The notes below the pieces were generated by a model. That model was not told the DNA's origin, did no database searches, and saw only the letters and a list, made by a program, of their open reading frames with translations. A stretch of 64,000 nucleotides of DNA, from the NCBI RefSeq assembly GCF_010729105.1, contig NZ_AP022573.1, positions 5,394,001-5,458,000 of the forward strand, read 5' to 3'. The position numbers and the translations under genes are program-made. The stretch comes from Mycobacterium saskatchewanense. Lineage in GTDB: Bacteria > Actinomycetota > Actinomycetes > Mycobacteriales > Mycobacteriaceae. Positions 18,019 through 26,830 of the stretch are shown piece by piece (within the stretch, counting starts at the first letter, position 1; the number at the start of each line of letters is the position of its first letter).

Positions 18019-18033
18019 TACCCCGGTTGGGTA
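18019..18033. promoter_or_regulatory. RicR-type operator between divergent copper genes
   Basis: TACCCCGGTTGGGTA is a perfect TACCC-N5-GGGTA palindrome, 21 bases upstream of ATG 18055 and 118 bases upstream of the SHOCT gene. It may control both directions. Confidence 0.8.
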
Positions 18034-18054
18034 TGCGGATGGCACCATTCGAAC

Positions 18055-18435
18055 ATGACGCAAATACCCGAATCCGAGGCCAAACCGGCCACCGTGACCG
18101 AGCAAGCCCGGGATGACCGACCCGATGGGCCAAGCCGGCTGGGTCAACTGGTGGCGTGGATTGGCATCGTCGCCGGAGTCGTGTTCGTTGTCGCAGTGAT
18201 CTTCTTCTCCGGGTTCTTCTTGGGCTCGTCCTCAAACGGCCACCATGGCTGGCACCGGGGCCATTACGGCGACCGTGACGGGAGCTGCCCGATGATGGGA
18301 CCCGGCGGCATGATGGGACCCGGCGGCATGATGGGGCCCGGCGGCATGATGGGGCCCGGCGGGACGGGTCCGAGTGGACCGATGGGTCCGCAGCAATCGC
18401 CTACGACGACGGCGCCGACCCTGCCGCGCCCATAG
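18055..18435 (+). CDS. Membrane protein with His- and Met-Met-Gly-Pro repeat tail (copper-binding candidate)
   Basis: 126 residues: about 35 charged residues, one TM helix (LVAWIGIVAGVVFVVAVIFF), then an external tail with HHGWHRGHYG and four MMGPGG repeats, ending Pro/Thr-rich. Met pairs and His clusters are typical of periplasmic Cu(I)/Cu(II) binding. A RicR box sits 21 bases before the ATG, so copper induction is expected. I do not recognise a named family. The second IS copy inserted 72 bases downstream. Confidence 0.75.
   Translation: MTQIPESEAKPATVTEQARDDRPDGPSRLGQLVAWIGIVAGVVFVVAVIFFSGFFLGSSSNGHHGWHRGHYGDRDGSCPMMGPGGMMGPGGMMGPGGMMGPGGTGPSGPMGPQQSPTTTAPTLPRP
18292..18363 (+). repeat. 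Four 18-bp tandem repeats coding MMGPGG
   Basis: ATGATGGGACCCGGCGGC is repeated four times with A/G and C/G variants inside the gene at 18055. It is in frame and an obvious site for copy-number variation of the Met-rich tail. Confidence 0.9.
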
Positions 18436-18483
18436 GGCCGCCCGAAGGAAACCGCAGGTAGCCGACGGGAACGAACGGCTCCC

Positions 18484-18507
18484 CTAGGACTGGCGCGCCA
18501 CGATCAC
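18484..18507 (-). pseudogene. Detached 3' end of the universal stress protein gene
   Basis: Read on the minus strand, these bases supply GTG ATC GTG GCG CGC CAG TCC TAG. Joined to the gene at 19879-20742 through the CAC duplication, they restore KMPV-IVARQS-stop, a normal UspA-domain C-terminus. Confidence 0.8.
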
Positions 18508-18558
18508 TGAGCCGTCCCGGCGTTTCCGGAGACTCCCGATCTTGGGAGGATCTGGGTT

Positions 18559-18882
18559 ATGGGACGTGTCAGCAAGTACCCCGACGAGCTTCGTGAACGT
18601 GCGGTGCGCATGGTCGCTGAGGTGCGCCCGCAGTACCCGTCGCAGTGGGCGGCGATCACGGCGGTCACGGGCATGTTGGGGATCGGCACACCGGAGACGT
18701 TGCGGACCTGGATCCGCCGCTCGGAGGTCGATACCGGCCAGCGGCCGGGTGTGACCTCCGCGATGGCCGAGGAGAACAAGGCGCTGCGCAAGGAGATTGC
18801 CGAGCTGCGCCGGGCCAACGAGATCTTGAAAGCAGCGGCGATTTTCTTCGGGGCCGAGCTCGACCGGCCCGGGAGACGGTGA
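18559..18882 (+). CDS. IS3-family transposase OrfA (copy 2)
   Basis: Identical in translation to OrfA of copy 1 (107 residues, HTH plus leucine-zipper-like end). Confidence 0.92.
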   Translation: MGRVSKYPDELRERAVRMVAEVRPQYPSQWAAITAVTGMLGIGTPETLRTWIRRSEVDTGQRPGVTSAMAEENKALRKEIAELRRANEILKAAAIFFGAELDRPGRR

Positions 18883-19842
18883 TCCGGTTCATCGCCGAAC
18901 ACAAGGACCACCAGGTGGCCGGCCCCAACGGCGGGGCCGGGCTGCGCTGGGGTGTCGAGCCCATGTGTGCGGTGCTGTCTGAGCATGGCGTGCCGATCAG
19001 CCCGTCGACCTACTACGAGTGGATCAACAAGACCCCGACACGACGGCAGATCCATGACGCCGAGCTGGTCGAGATCATCACCGCGGCGCGGGAAGACAAG
19101 AAAAGGGCAAGTTCGTCCAGACGCTGGGGTCACGCAAGTTGTGGATCTGGCTACGCAGCCAGGGTCACGATGTCGCCCGGTGCACGGTGGAGCGGATCAT
19201 GCGCGAGAACGGTTGGGAGGGCGCGCGGTACGGATCCAAGCACAAGACCACCATCGCCGACGACACTCATCGGCGATACCCGGATCTGGTGGACCGCCGC
19301 TTTTATGCCGCGGCGCCAAATCGGTTGTGGGTGGCCGACTTTACGTATGTGTCGACCTGGATGGGATTCGTCTACGTCGCATTCGTCATCGACGCCTACA
19401 GCCGCCGGATCCTAGGCTGGCGGGCCGCCAGATCCATGACCACCGATCTGGTCCTCGACGCTATCGAGCATGCGTTCTTCACTCGCGCCCAGGACGGCAC
19501 CACCAGTCTGCACGGGCTGATTGCGCACAGCGACGCGGGCAGTCAATACACCTCGGTGGCCTTCACCCAGCGGCTCATCGATGAGGGCGTGGATCCCTCC
19601 GTCGGCTCGGTTGGCGATGCGCTGGACAATGCGCTGGCCGAGACCACCGTCGGCTCGTTCAAGAACGAACTTATCCGCCGGCAAGGCCGTGGCGCGACGT
19701 CAACCAGGTCGAGCTGGCGACCGCTGAATGGGTGGTCTGGTTCAACACCGAACGCCCCCACGAGTACCTCGACGACTTCACTCCCGAGGCCGTCGAGACG
19801 CTCTACTACGATCACAAACGCACCCCACCAAAGGCAGGGTGA
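18879..19842 (+). pseudogene. IS3-family transposase OrfB (copy 2), two frameshifts
   Basis: Carries the same frame break as copy 1 (AAAA near 19101-19104) plus a second one: GGCCGTGG near 19685 where copy 1 has GGCCCGTGG. The second break falls just after the DDE glutamate region, so the last ~45 residues (ELATAEWVVWFNTERPHEYL in copy 1) are lost from the frame. This copy is unlikely to be autonomous. Confidence 0.85.
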
Positions 19843-19878
19843 TTCAACGAATGCAGTCTCCGGACTCACCGGGACGGC

Positions 19879-20742
19879 TCACACCGGCATCTTGGCCCTG
19901 TTGACGACTGCCGCCCCGACCGATCCCAGCAACCTGCCACTGACCCGGCTGCACCCGTGGCTGCCGACCACGATCAATTGCGTCCGTTCGGACGCATCGA
20001 TCAGCCAGCGTGCCGGATCACCGATCTCGATTCGGCGACGCACCCCCACGTGGGGATAGCGGTCGTGCCAACCCGCCAGCCGTTCGGCGAGCGTCTCCTC
20101 CTCCTCGGAGAGCTGAGCGTCCCATTTGGCGTCCTGGAACGGCGCCTTGGCCCGGGGATCGGTCCAGGCGTGCAGGGCCACCAGGCTGACGCCTCGCCTC
20201 GAGGCCTCCTCAAACGCGATGGCGGTCGCCGCTTCCGATGCCGGTGAGCCGTCGATGCCCACCAGGACGGGTGCCCGTGCACCGTTGTCGGTCACGGCCT
20301 TGTCGTCGTGGACCACGGCGACCGGACAATGCGCGTGATACACCAATGCCGAACTCACCGAGCCGAGGAAGCTGCGGGCCAACGCACCGCCACGTCCGAC
20401 CACCACCATCTCGACCTCCGCGGAGAGACCGACGAGCGTCGGGACGGTGGCCGAACGAAACACGTTGCTATCGATCGGGATTGGATCGGACTCACCGGTG
20501 CTCTCTTTGGCGACCTCGATTGCCGACTCAATCACATCGCGCGCCCGCCGTTCCTGTGATTGCCCGAACCCTGCCGGCGCGGCGACCGTGAACCACTCCG
20601 GCAAGGGGGCGTCGACGACATGGACCAGAGCCAGCGGCGCCCTACGCAGCGCCGCGTCACGGGCTGCCCAACGGACGGCACTGAGTGCGGCTGCCGAGCC
20701 GTCAACGCCTGCCAAGATCGCGCCGCGTGGTGGTCGCCACAT
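19879..20742 (-). CDS. Tandem-domain universal stress protein, C-terminus trimmed by IS copy 2
   Basis: 287 residues with two UspA domains. Domain 1 begins AILAGVDGSAAALSAVRWA and carries the ATP-binding GRGGALARSFLGSVSSAL. Domain 2 begins APVLVGIDGSPASEAA and carries VGSHGCSRVSGRLLGSVGAAV. The stop TGA is formed by the IS terminus; the ancestral gene continued IVARQS (see 18484-18507). Losing six residues after the last strand begins may be tolerated. A sequence resembling half of a DosR box (reverse complement at 20830-20844) lies upstream, weak evidence for hypoxia control. Confidence 0.88.
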   Translation of the reverse strand: MWRPPRGAILAGVDGSAAALSAVRWAARDAALRRAPLALVHVVDAPLPEWFTVAAPAGFGQSQERRARDVIESAIEVAKESTGESDPIPIDSNVFRSATVPTLVGLSAEVEMVVVGRGGALARSFLGSVSSALVYHAHCPVAVVHDDKAVTDNGARAPVLVGIDGSPASEAATAIAFEEASRRGVSLVALHAWTDPRAKAPFQDAKWDAQLSEEEETLAERLAGWHDRYPHVGVRRRIEIGDPARWLIDASERTQLIVVGSHGCSRVSGRLLGSVGAAVVNRAKMPV

Positions 20743-21133
20743 TGCTGTTCTTTCCGGTCGGCTGGGTCATCCAGGGGCAGGATCACTCAGGGCGGCCGCC
20801 ACCGTCAGGGCCGAAGAGATGCAAGCCGAGGGACCAAAGGCACCGTGCGAAGCCGGTTGACATCGTGCGTTGGGGAAGGGCTGCGGTCACCCGGGCGTGA
20901 TACCCGAGAAACATCCGGCTGGCAGAGTGCCTGCCCGCAACTCTGGATCCACCGAAGGACGCCGGGCTGCGCCTCGCCTTGCCGAGAGTTGCCGGCGATG
21001 AGGCGGAATGACTGGTACGAGGGAGTGGAATGGTGAATCGCTGCAGCATGTCTCGTCGGGCTGTGCCGACGGGCAGCCCAGCCACGGCAGCCGAGAGCGG
21101 GTTGGGCGTCGAGCCGTCTGGACCGTTGACGGC
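20743..21133. other. Intergenic region between usp and amidase genes
   Basis: About 390 bases carrying the divergent promoters. GGGACCAAAGGCACC at 20830-20844 is a possible degenerate DosR site facing the usp gene. Nothing else recognised. Confidence 0.35.
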
Positions 21134-22600
21134 ATGAAACGTGTGAGCCGGCGGACGGCCCTGAAGGTTGGGGGCGCGGCGGCGGGCGCCGTCGCCGTGA
21201 CAGGACTCTCGATGATTCCGGCCGCCGCCCCGCCGCGTCCGCACACCATCGCGGAGGCCGGCGCGTTGCTGCGCGCCGGCCGGGTGACGTCGGTCGAGCT
21301 GACGCGCGCAGCCCTCGGTGAGGCGGCGCGGCTGCAGGCACGGCTGAACGCGTTCATCACCCTGACCGCCGCGCAGGCGCTGGACGCGGCGGCGCGGCTC
21401 GACGCTGAGCTCGCTCATGGCGCCGATCGTGGCCCGCTGCACGGCATTCCGATCGCGTGCAAAGACCTTTACTCCACCGCCGGCGTCCTCACCTCAGTCG
21501 GTTCGCACGTGTTCGCTGACCGCGTCCCCACCGAGGACGCCGCCGTGATCACCAGACTCGCGGAGGCTGGCGCGGTCAGCATCGGCAAGACCAACCTCAA
21601 CGAATTCGCCGCAGGCATCGATGGCAAGAACAGCTACTACGGGGACATCCACAATCCGCTGCGGCCGGAGCGGTCGGCCGGCGGGTCGTCGGGCGGAACG
21701 GGGGCGGCGGTCGGCGCGGGCATCGTCGCCGCCGGCGTGGGCAGTGACACGGGCGGCTCGGTGCGAGTCCCGGCCGCGTGGAACGGTGTCGTCGGCATCC
21801 GGCCGACCCACGGCCTGGTCAGCCTTTACGGCGCGTTTCCCCGCGCCCCCCGCTTCGATGTCGCGGGCCCGCTGGGGCGCACGGTGCGCGACACGGCGGT
21901 GATGCTCGGCGCCATGGTGGGCCAGGACCCGCGCGATCCCTACTCTCGGCCCGCCGGCAAGCCGGACTATCTGGCCGCTTGCGACCTTGGCATCGCCGGC
22001 CTGCGTATCGGGCTGATCGAGGGTTTCAGCTTGACCGGGCTCGATCCCGACGTGGAAACGGCGGTGCGTCGCACCCTGCCGGTCCTCGACCGCCTCGGCG
22101 CACGGGTCACGACCGTGAGGATCGAGAACCTTCCGACGATGCTGGACTTCGCCGCCGCGTTCACGATCCTGCGCTGGGAGTTCGCGCAGGCGATGCGCGA
22201 CATCTACGATCCCGCTCCAGACAAGAGCATCTTCGGGCCCGCCGTGCGCGCCGACATGGAGGCGGCAACCAAGCTCACCCAAGCCGACTACGACGCGGCG
22301 GTCGCCCGGAGGTTCTCGGACGCGGCACCCATGCGGGCCACGCTCGCCGACGTCGACCTCCTCCTGACGCCGACGATGCCGACCGTGGCGCCGCGCCTCG
22401 ACACGCACTCCGACGAGTTCACCCGAGGCCGGCGCTACACCATCCCGTTCACTTATGCTGACCTGCCGTCGATTTCGGTGCCGTGCGGCCATGGAGCTCA
22501 AGGGCTTCCCATAGCGGTGCAATTCGTGGGCCCTGAGTTCGGCGAGGCGCTGTTGTTCCGCGCCGCCGCGGCCATCGAACGTGAGACGAGGAAGTGGTAG
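21134..22600 (+). CDS. Exported amidase (amidase-signature family, Tat signal)
   Basis: 488 residues. The Tat signal is MKRVSRRTALKVGGAAAGAVAVTGL with cleavage near AAAPP. The amidase-signature triad is visible: K110 (ACKDLYSTAG), S186 (AGGSSGGTG) and nucleophile S209 (GSDTGGSVR). It hydrolyses amides to acid and ammonia; the substrate is not evident. ATG 21134 is chosen for the signal peptide; the frame is open to 21008. An FmdB-like protein and a formamidase follow on the same strand. Confidence 0.88.
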   Translation: MKRVSRRTALKVGGAAAGAVAVTGLSMIPAAAPPRPHTIAEAGALLRAGRVTSVELTRAALGEAARLQARLNAFITLTAAQALDAAARLDAELAHGADRGPLHGIPIACKDLYSTAGVLTSVGSHVFADRVPTEDAAVITRLAEAGAVSIGKTNLNEFAAGIDGKNSYYGDIHNPLRPERSAGGSSGGTGAAVGAGIVAAGVGSDTGGSVRVPAAWNGVVGIRPTHGLVSLYGAFPRAPRFDVAGPLGRTVRDTAVMLGAMVGQDPRDPYSRPAGKPDYLAACDLGIAGLRIGLIEGFSLTGLDPDVETAVRRTLPVLDRLGARVTTVRIENLPTMLDFAAAFTILRWEFAQAMRDIYDPAPDKSIFGPAVRADMEAATKLTQADYDAAVARRFSDAAPMRATLADVDLLLTPTMPTVAPRLDTHSDEFTRGRRYTIPFTYADLPSISVPCGHGAQGLPIAVQFVGPEFGEALLFRAAAAIERETRKW

Positions 22601-22807
22601 GCGTGTCGGCGGCAGGGCGAACAGGAGGCCGCCCGTGACCGGTGCTGAGCGTGCGCCAAGCGCTATGCGGCGGGCACGACTTTTTGTTGCCCGCGTGCGA
22701 TGCGTTCGGCCGCTTACCGGGGCGTTCCTGGCCGAACGTGTTTGCGCCGGCGTCCCTGCGTCGCGGCGTGGGCTGCGGGCAGGCGCCGGCCAACGGACAA
22801 TGGTTTG

Positions 22808-23098
22808 ATGGCCACATACGGGTACCGGTGCGCCCAGGACGGCGACTTCGACGTGTGCCGCCCAATAGGAACGGCCCCAACCAGATTCGTGTGTCCGGTG
22901 TGTAATTGCGAGGCGGCTCGGGTCTTTCGCGCGCCCATGCTCTCGCTGGCCCCCCGTGCTGTGCTGGCTGCGATCGACCGGGCGGAGAAGACGCGCGACG
23001 TGCCAGACATGGTGTCGGTTCCGCCGCCAACACCAGTCCGCGATCGCATTCCGCCGTTACCGCAAAACCCCGCCTGGAGGTACCTGCCACGGCCGTAA
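22808..23098 (+). CDS. fmdB: FmdB-type zinc-ribbon protein
   Basis: 96 residues starting MATYGYRCAQDGDFDVCRP, with a CxC-type zinc ribbon (FVCPVCNCEAARVFRAP), the FmdB pattern. FmdB was named as a putative regulator encoded next to formamidase in Methylophilus; that pairing is repeated here with fmdA 82 bases downstream. The second Cys pair is standard; the C-terminal Pro-rich tail is not. Exact role (regulator or metal delivery) unknown. Confidence 0.82.
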   Translation: MATYGYRCAQDGDFDVCRPIGTAPTRFVCPVCNCEAARVFRAPMLSLAPRAVLAAIDRAEKTRDVPDMVSVPPPTPVRDRIPPLPQNPAWRYLPRP

Positions 23099-23180
23099 AC
23101 GGGGAAAGGTGGCCTCGCCGCGAAAGTAAACCCGTTGTGCCCGTTCGGGTATCCGGAAGCAACGACAGTCAGGAAGGGTT

Positions 23181-24440
23181 ATGCCGCAGGTAGTGTTTCC
23201 ACTCGATTCCACGAAGAAGTTCACCGATCAGCGCATCGTCGGACACAATCGGTGGCACTGGGCGATCCCGGCGCAGGTACACGTCAAACCCGGAGACACC
23301 TTCCGCGTCCACTGCCGCGAATGGTTCGACGGCGCGATTCGAAACGACGACTCCGCCGAGGACATCCTGAATGCCCCGCTTGCCGCGGTTCATGTGCTCA
23401 GCGGCCCGATCGCTGTGGAGGGCGCCAAGCCTGGTGACTTGCTCATCGTCGACATCCTCGACGTCGGGCCCATCCCGCAGGAGGATTCAGGGCCGTTGGC
23501 GGGGCAGGGCTGGGGGTACACGGGGGTATTCGCGACAAAAAACGGTGGCGGGTTCCTGACCGAGCATTTTCCCGATGCCTACAAGGTGATCTGGGATTTC
23601 CAGGGCGGTGTGGCCACGTCGCGGCACGTGCCGGGAGTCTCCTACACCGGCATCGTGCATCCCGGGCTGATGGGGACCGCCCCCTCGGCGGAGCTGTTGG
23701 GTAAATGGAACGTCCGCGAACAAGCCCTCATCGACACCGACCCGGACCGGGTTCCCCCGCTAGCCCTGCCACCCCTGCCGGACTCTGCGATCCTCGGCAG
23801 CCTCCGCGGCGCGGAATTCGACCGCGTGGCCGCCGAGGCGGCGCGGACCGCTCCGCCGCGGGAGAATGGCGGCAATCAGGACATCAAGAATTTCACCAAG
23901 GGCACCAGGGTGTTCTACCCCGTGTTTGTCGACGGCGCCAACCTGTCCATGGGCGACCTCCACTTCTCGCAGGGTGACGGCGAGATCACCTTTTGCGGGG
24001 CCATCGAGATGGGCGGGTTTTTGGATCTGCACGTCGATCTGATCAAGGGCGGAATGGAGACGTATGGCGTCAGCGAGAACGCGATCTTCATGCCCGGCAA
24101 CGTCGCTCCCCAATTCAGCCAATGGCTGGCGTTCTCGGGAACATCGGTCACGCTCGACGGTGTCCAGCGTTACCTGGATTCGCACCTGTCTTATCAGCGG
24201 GCGTGTCTGCATGCCATCGACTATCTGTCCAAGTTCGGGTATAGCCGGATCCAGGCCTACATGATTCTGGGCTCGGCGCCGATCGAGGGACGGCTGTCCG
24301 GCGTGGTAGACATCCCGAACTCGTGTTCAACGGTGTATATCCCCACCGAGATCTTCGACATCGATGTCCGTCCGTCAGCCAAGGGGCCGGTACAAGTCGA
24401 TCCCGGAATCGGTGTGCCGACGGCGGCGGCAGGAAACTGA
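23181..24440 (+). CDS. fmdA: Formamidase (acetamidase/formamidase family)
   Basis: 419 residues, full length for FmdA. Recognisable blocks: FDGAIRNDDSAEDILN, GPIAVEGAKPGDLLIVDILDVG, a mid-protein HPGLMGTAPS, and the metal/substrate region LHFSQGDGEITFCGAIEMGG. It converts formamide (or short amides) to formate and ammonia in the cytoplasm. Shine-Dalgarno GGAAGG precedes the ATG. Together with the exported amidase and FmdB it suggests use of amides as a nitrogen source. Confidence 0.93.
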   Translation: MPQVVFPLDSTKKFTDQRIVGHNRWHWAIPAQVHVKPGDTFRVHCREWFDGAIRNDDSAEDILNAPLAAVHVLSGPIAVEGAKPGDLLIVDILDVGPIPQEDSGPLAGQGWGYTGVFATKNGGGFLTEHFPDAYKVIWDFQGGVATSRHVPGVSYTGIVHPGLMGTAPSAELLGKWNVREQALIDTDPDRVPPLALPPLPDSAILGSLRGAEFDRVAAEAARTAPPRENGGNQDIKNFTKGTRVFYPVFVDGANLSMGDLHFSQGDGEITFCGAIEMGGFLDLHVDLIKGGMETYGVSENAIFMPGNVAPQFSQWLAFSGTSVTLDGVQRYLDSHLSYQRACLHAIDYLSKFGYSRIQAYMILGSAPIEGRLSGVVDIPNSCSTVYIPTEIFDIDVRPSAKGPVQVDPGIGVPTAAAGN

Positions 24441-24579
24441 GAGCCGCTCGGCCGCCCGCGTCGGAGCGACGCGTGAGGGGTGGCGCGTTGCCCATCGCTT
24501 GACAAGCCGGGCCCGCCCGACACAGCATCGGGTCGGGACAATCATCTGAAGATGCCGTGAACGCGGTGGCGGGGAACAT

Positions 24580-26112
24580 GTGATCGACGACAGCTCGCTC
24601 GGCAGGCCGCTCCGAAAGGCCGTCGCCACCGGAACCGTCCTCCTGGCGCTCATCACGGCCTGCTCTCGTGGCGCGGCGGGACGTCCCGCGGCGGGCATAA
24701 ACCCACAGCCCCCCGCACCCCGGGTCGCCGTGGCAGCCAAACCGCCCAGCCCCGCTCTCGCAACCGAATTCGCGCCGGTGTCCGCGCTGATCGACCGCGC
24801 GATCGCGGCGGGCAAGCTGCCAGGCGCGGTGGTGGAGATCGGGCACGGCGGCAACGTCGCCTTCAGCCAGGCCTACGGCTCGCGCAAGCTCGGGGGCGAA
24901 CCGGGGCTGGATGGGACGCCCGCGCCCGCGGAGCCGGCGACCGAGGACACCATCTTCGACCTGGCCTCCCTGACGAAGACCATCGCGACGGCGACGGCCG
25001 TCATGCAGCTGTCCGAACGAGGCGAGGTGCAGATCGACGATCCCGTGCAGCAGCAGCTGCCCGGCTTCAACGCGGCGAACGATCCCCGTCGCGCCAAGGT
25101 GACCGTTCGCATGCTGCTGACGCACACCTCGGGGGAACCGGGGGACGTCAATCTGGGAGACCCGTGGGGACTCGACCGAGCCGACAAGGCCGAAGGCATA
25201 CACCGGGCGCTCAGCACGCCGCTGGAATCCGGCCCGGGGCAGGGCTTCCACTACTCCGACATCAACTTCATCGTGCTCGGGGCCCTCATCGAGAAGGTCA
25301 CGGGCGAGACCCTGGACGTCTACGTTCAGCAGCACGTCTTCGACCCCCTCGGCATGACGGACACCCACTACCTCCCACCGGACAAAGCGTGTGGCCCGCA
25401 CACGACGGTCGGCGCCGCGATCGCCTGGGCTCCCGCATCCAGCGGCACGGCCCCGGGCGCCTGCCCCGCGGGGACGTGGAGCACCGCGCTCTTGCCGCGC
25501 ATCGCACCGACGGCACGCGACGAGGAGGGCCGGGCCGACCCCGGCAAGAACCCCGACCTCGACCGCCTGCTGCGGGGCACCGTGCAGGACACGACGGCGC
25601 GGCGCATGGGTGGGGTGGCCGGGCACGCCGGCGTGTTCTCGACCGCGCATGATGTCGGCATCTTCGCGCAGGCCCTGCTTGACCGGCTCGCCGGCCGCCC
25701 GAGCCAGTTTCCTTTGGCGCCAGACACTTTGGCGTTGATGACGACCCCGCAACAGCCGGGGCACACGCCGCAGCAGCTTGAGGCGGCCAATGCGGCGGCC
25801 CGGGCGGCCGCCGCGAAGAGACCGAACACCACCGATCCGCTACTCGCGCCGCGCTACCCCGCGATCCCGGGGCAGAACCTGCGCGGGTTCGGTTGGGACA
25901 TCGATACGGGCCAGTCCACGGCGCGGGGCGTGATCTTCCCGATCGGCAGCTTCGGCCACACCGGCTTCACCGGAACCTCGCTGTGGATGGACCCGGGTTC
26001 GAATACCTACCTCGTTCTGCTCGCGAATTCGATCCACACGCGGGGCAGCCCGCCCATGTCCGACCTGCGCGGCGAGGTCGCGACGGCGACGGCGCGTGCC
26101 CTGCATCTCTGA
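24580..26112 (+). CDS. Lipoprotein serine hydrolase (beta-lactamase class C / PBP-like)
   Basis: 510 residues. Signal peptide with lipobox LITAC (Cys28), then a beta-lactamase-fold hydrolase with SxxK at S130-LTK-133, a YSD motif in place of YxN (FHYSDINFIVLG) and HTG (GHTGFTGTSLW). Such proteins are DD-peptidases or esterases of the cell envelope. GTG start at 24580. The next gene, on the opposite strand, is an M15 DD-peptidase-like lipoprotein ending eight bases away, so both may act on peptidoglycan. Confidence 0.87.
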   Translation: MIDDSSLGRPLRKAVATGTVLLALITACSRGAAGRPAAGINPQPPAPRVAVAAKPPSPALATEFAPVSALIDRAIAAGKLPGAVVEIGHGGNVAFSQAYGSRKLGGEPGLDGTPAPAEPATEDTIFDLASLTKTIATATAVMQLSERGEVQIDDPVQQQLPGFNAANDPRRAKVTVRMLLTHTSGEPGDVNLGDPWGLDRADKAEGIHRALSTPLESGPGQGFHYSDINFIVLGALIEKVTGETLDVYVQQHVFDPLGMTDTHYLPPDKACGPHTTVGAAIAWAPASSGTAPGACPAGTWSTALLPRIAPTARDEEGRADPGKNPDLDRLLRGTVQDTTARRMGGVAGHAGVFSTAHDVGIFAQALLDRLAGRPSQFPLAPDTLALMTTPQQPGHTPQQLEAANAAARAAAAKRPNTTDPLLAPRYPAIPGQNLRGFGWDIDTGQSTARGVIFPIGSFGHTGFTGTSLWMDPGSNTYLVLLANSIHTRGSPPMSDLRGEVATATARALHL

Positions 26113-26119
26113 CCCGGCC

Positions 26120-26830
26120 TCAGGGTCGCTCGAAGTGCTGGTAGTCGATCGGGGACGCCCAGCTGCCGCCCCACCGCCAACCGCGGTCTGTGAAGGCGCG
26201 CACGGCGGCGTCGCCCTCGTGCAGGAGCCCCGGATCGGCGCGGCGGCGATCGATGTAGGCGGACGCGTTGTGCGGCTCGAACGCGCCGCCGGTGTAGATG
26301 CATGGGTTGACAAGGGGATTAAGGTCGATCGCCCGGCCGTAGGCGTGTTGGGACCACCGTCCGGCGCCCGGAATTTCGCGACAGTTGAAGCCCGACGTGT
26401 TGTCGTCCTCCATCGATGCCTCGTCGTCGGCGGCGGGATACTTCTCGACCGTGCGCATCTTGTCGACGGGATAGCCAAGCCGGTAAAGGCTTTCGAAGAT
26501 CGCGGTCACCTCCGGCACGAGGTCCTCGTTCACGATCAGTTCGCCGCGGTGGGCCCGTCCGTCGAAGCCCAGGTGGGCGAGAGTGACTCGTCGTAGCTGC
26601 CCCGGGCCGGCCGGGCAACCCGGCCGCCAGCTCGCGCCGAGTTCGGCGGCCGTGACCGGCTCCACCGTCGCTCCGGCTGGTGCCGGCGGGGCTCCGGCCG
26701 ACGGTGAGGCCGTGACGGACGGTGCGGGTGTAGCGGTACGGGGCGGCGGCCCGTGGGCGCACTGCACCAGGGTGACCGAGGCGGCGGCCATTGCCACCGC
26801 CACGGCACGCTGGCGGTCGAAGGGCGTCAA
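26120..26830 (-). CDS. M15-family (VanY-type) peptidase, lipoprotein-like
   Basis: 236 residues: a signal peptide with a lipobox-like VTLVQC, a Pro/Ala/Thr-rich linker, then a D-alanyl-D-alanine carboxypeptidase M15 fold. Zinc ligands are H and D in WSQHAYGRAIDLNP and H in DYQHFE near the C-terminus. Likely trims peptidoglycan peptides in the periplasm. It overlaps the flavin monooxygenase gene upstream by four bases and is co-transcribed with it. Confidence 0.87.
   Translation of the reverse strand: MTPFDRQRAVAVAMAAASVTLVQCAHGPPPRTATPAPSVTASPSAGAPPAPAGATVEPVTAAELGASWRPGCPAGPGQLRRVTLAHLGFDGRAHRGELIVNEDLVPEVTAIFESLYRLGYPVDKMRTVEKYPAADDEASMEDDNTSGFNCREIPGAGRWSQHAYGRAIDLNPLVNPCIYTGGAFEPHNASAYIDRRRADPGLLHEGDAAVRAFTDRGWRWGGSWASPIDYQHFERP

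Larger units (their letters stand above)
18508..19881 (+). mobile_element. IS6110-like IS3-family element, copy 2 (1374 bp)
   Basis: Same ends as copy 1, with a different 3-bp target duplication, CAC (18505-18507 and 19882-19884). It is one base shorter than copy 1: a C is missing near 19686. It lies in the same orientation as copy 1, 7.5 kb away. Confidence 0.95.

Noticed and set aside
18292..18363. CRISPR-like repeat
   Set aside because: Only four abutting 18-bp units with no spacers, in frame within a coding sequence.
9656..19881. Composite transposon carrying the copper locus between the two IS copies
   Set aside because: Each copy has its own 3-bp target duplication (AGC and CAC) and each interrupts a different, locally rebuildable gene, so they are independent insertions.
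20830..20844. DosR box for the universal stress protein gene
   Set aside because: Only one half resembles the consensus, and it is about 90 bases upstream; noted in the intergenic entry but not called as a site.
24148..25764. 538-codon minus-strand frame
   Set aside because: Antisense to formamidase and the serine hydrolase, both with conserved motifs.
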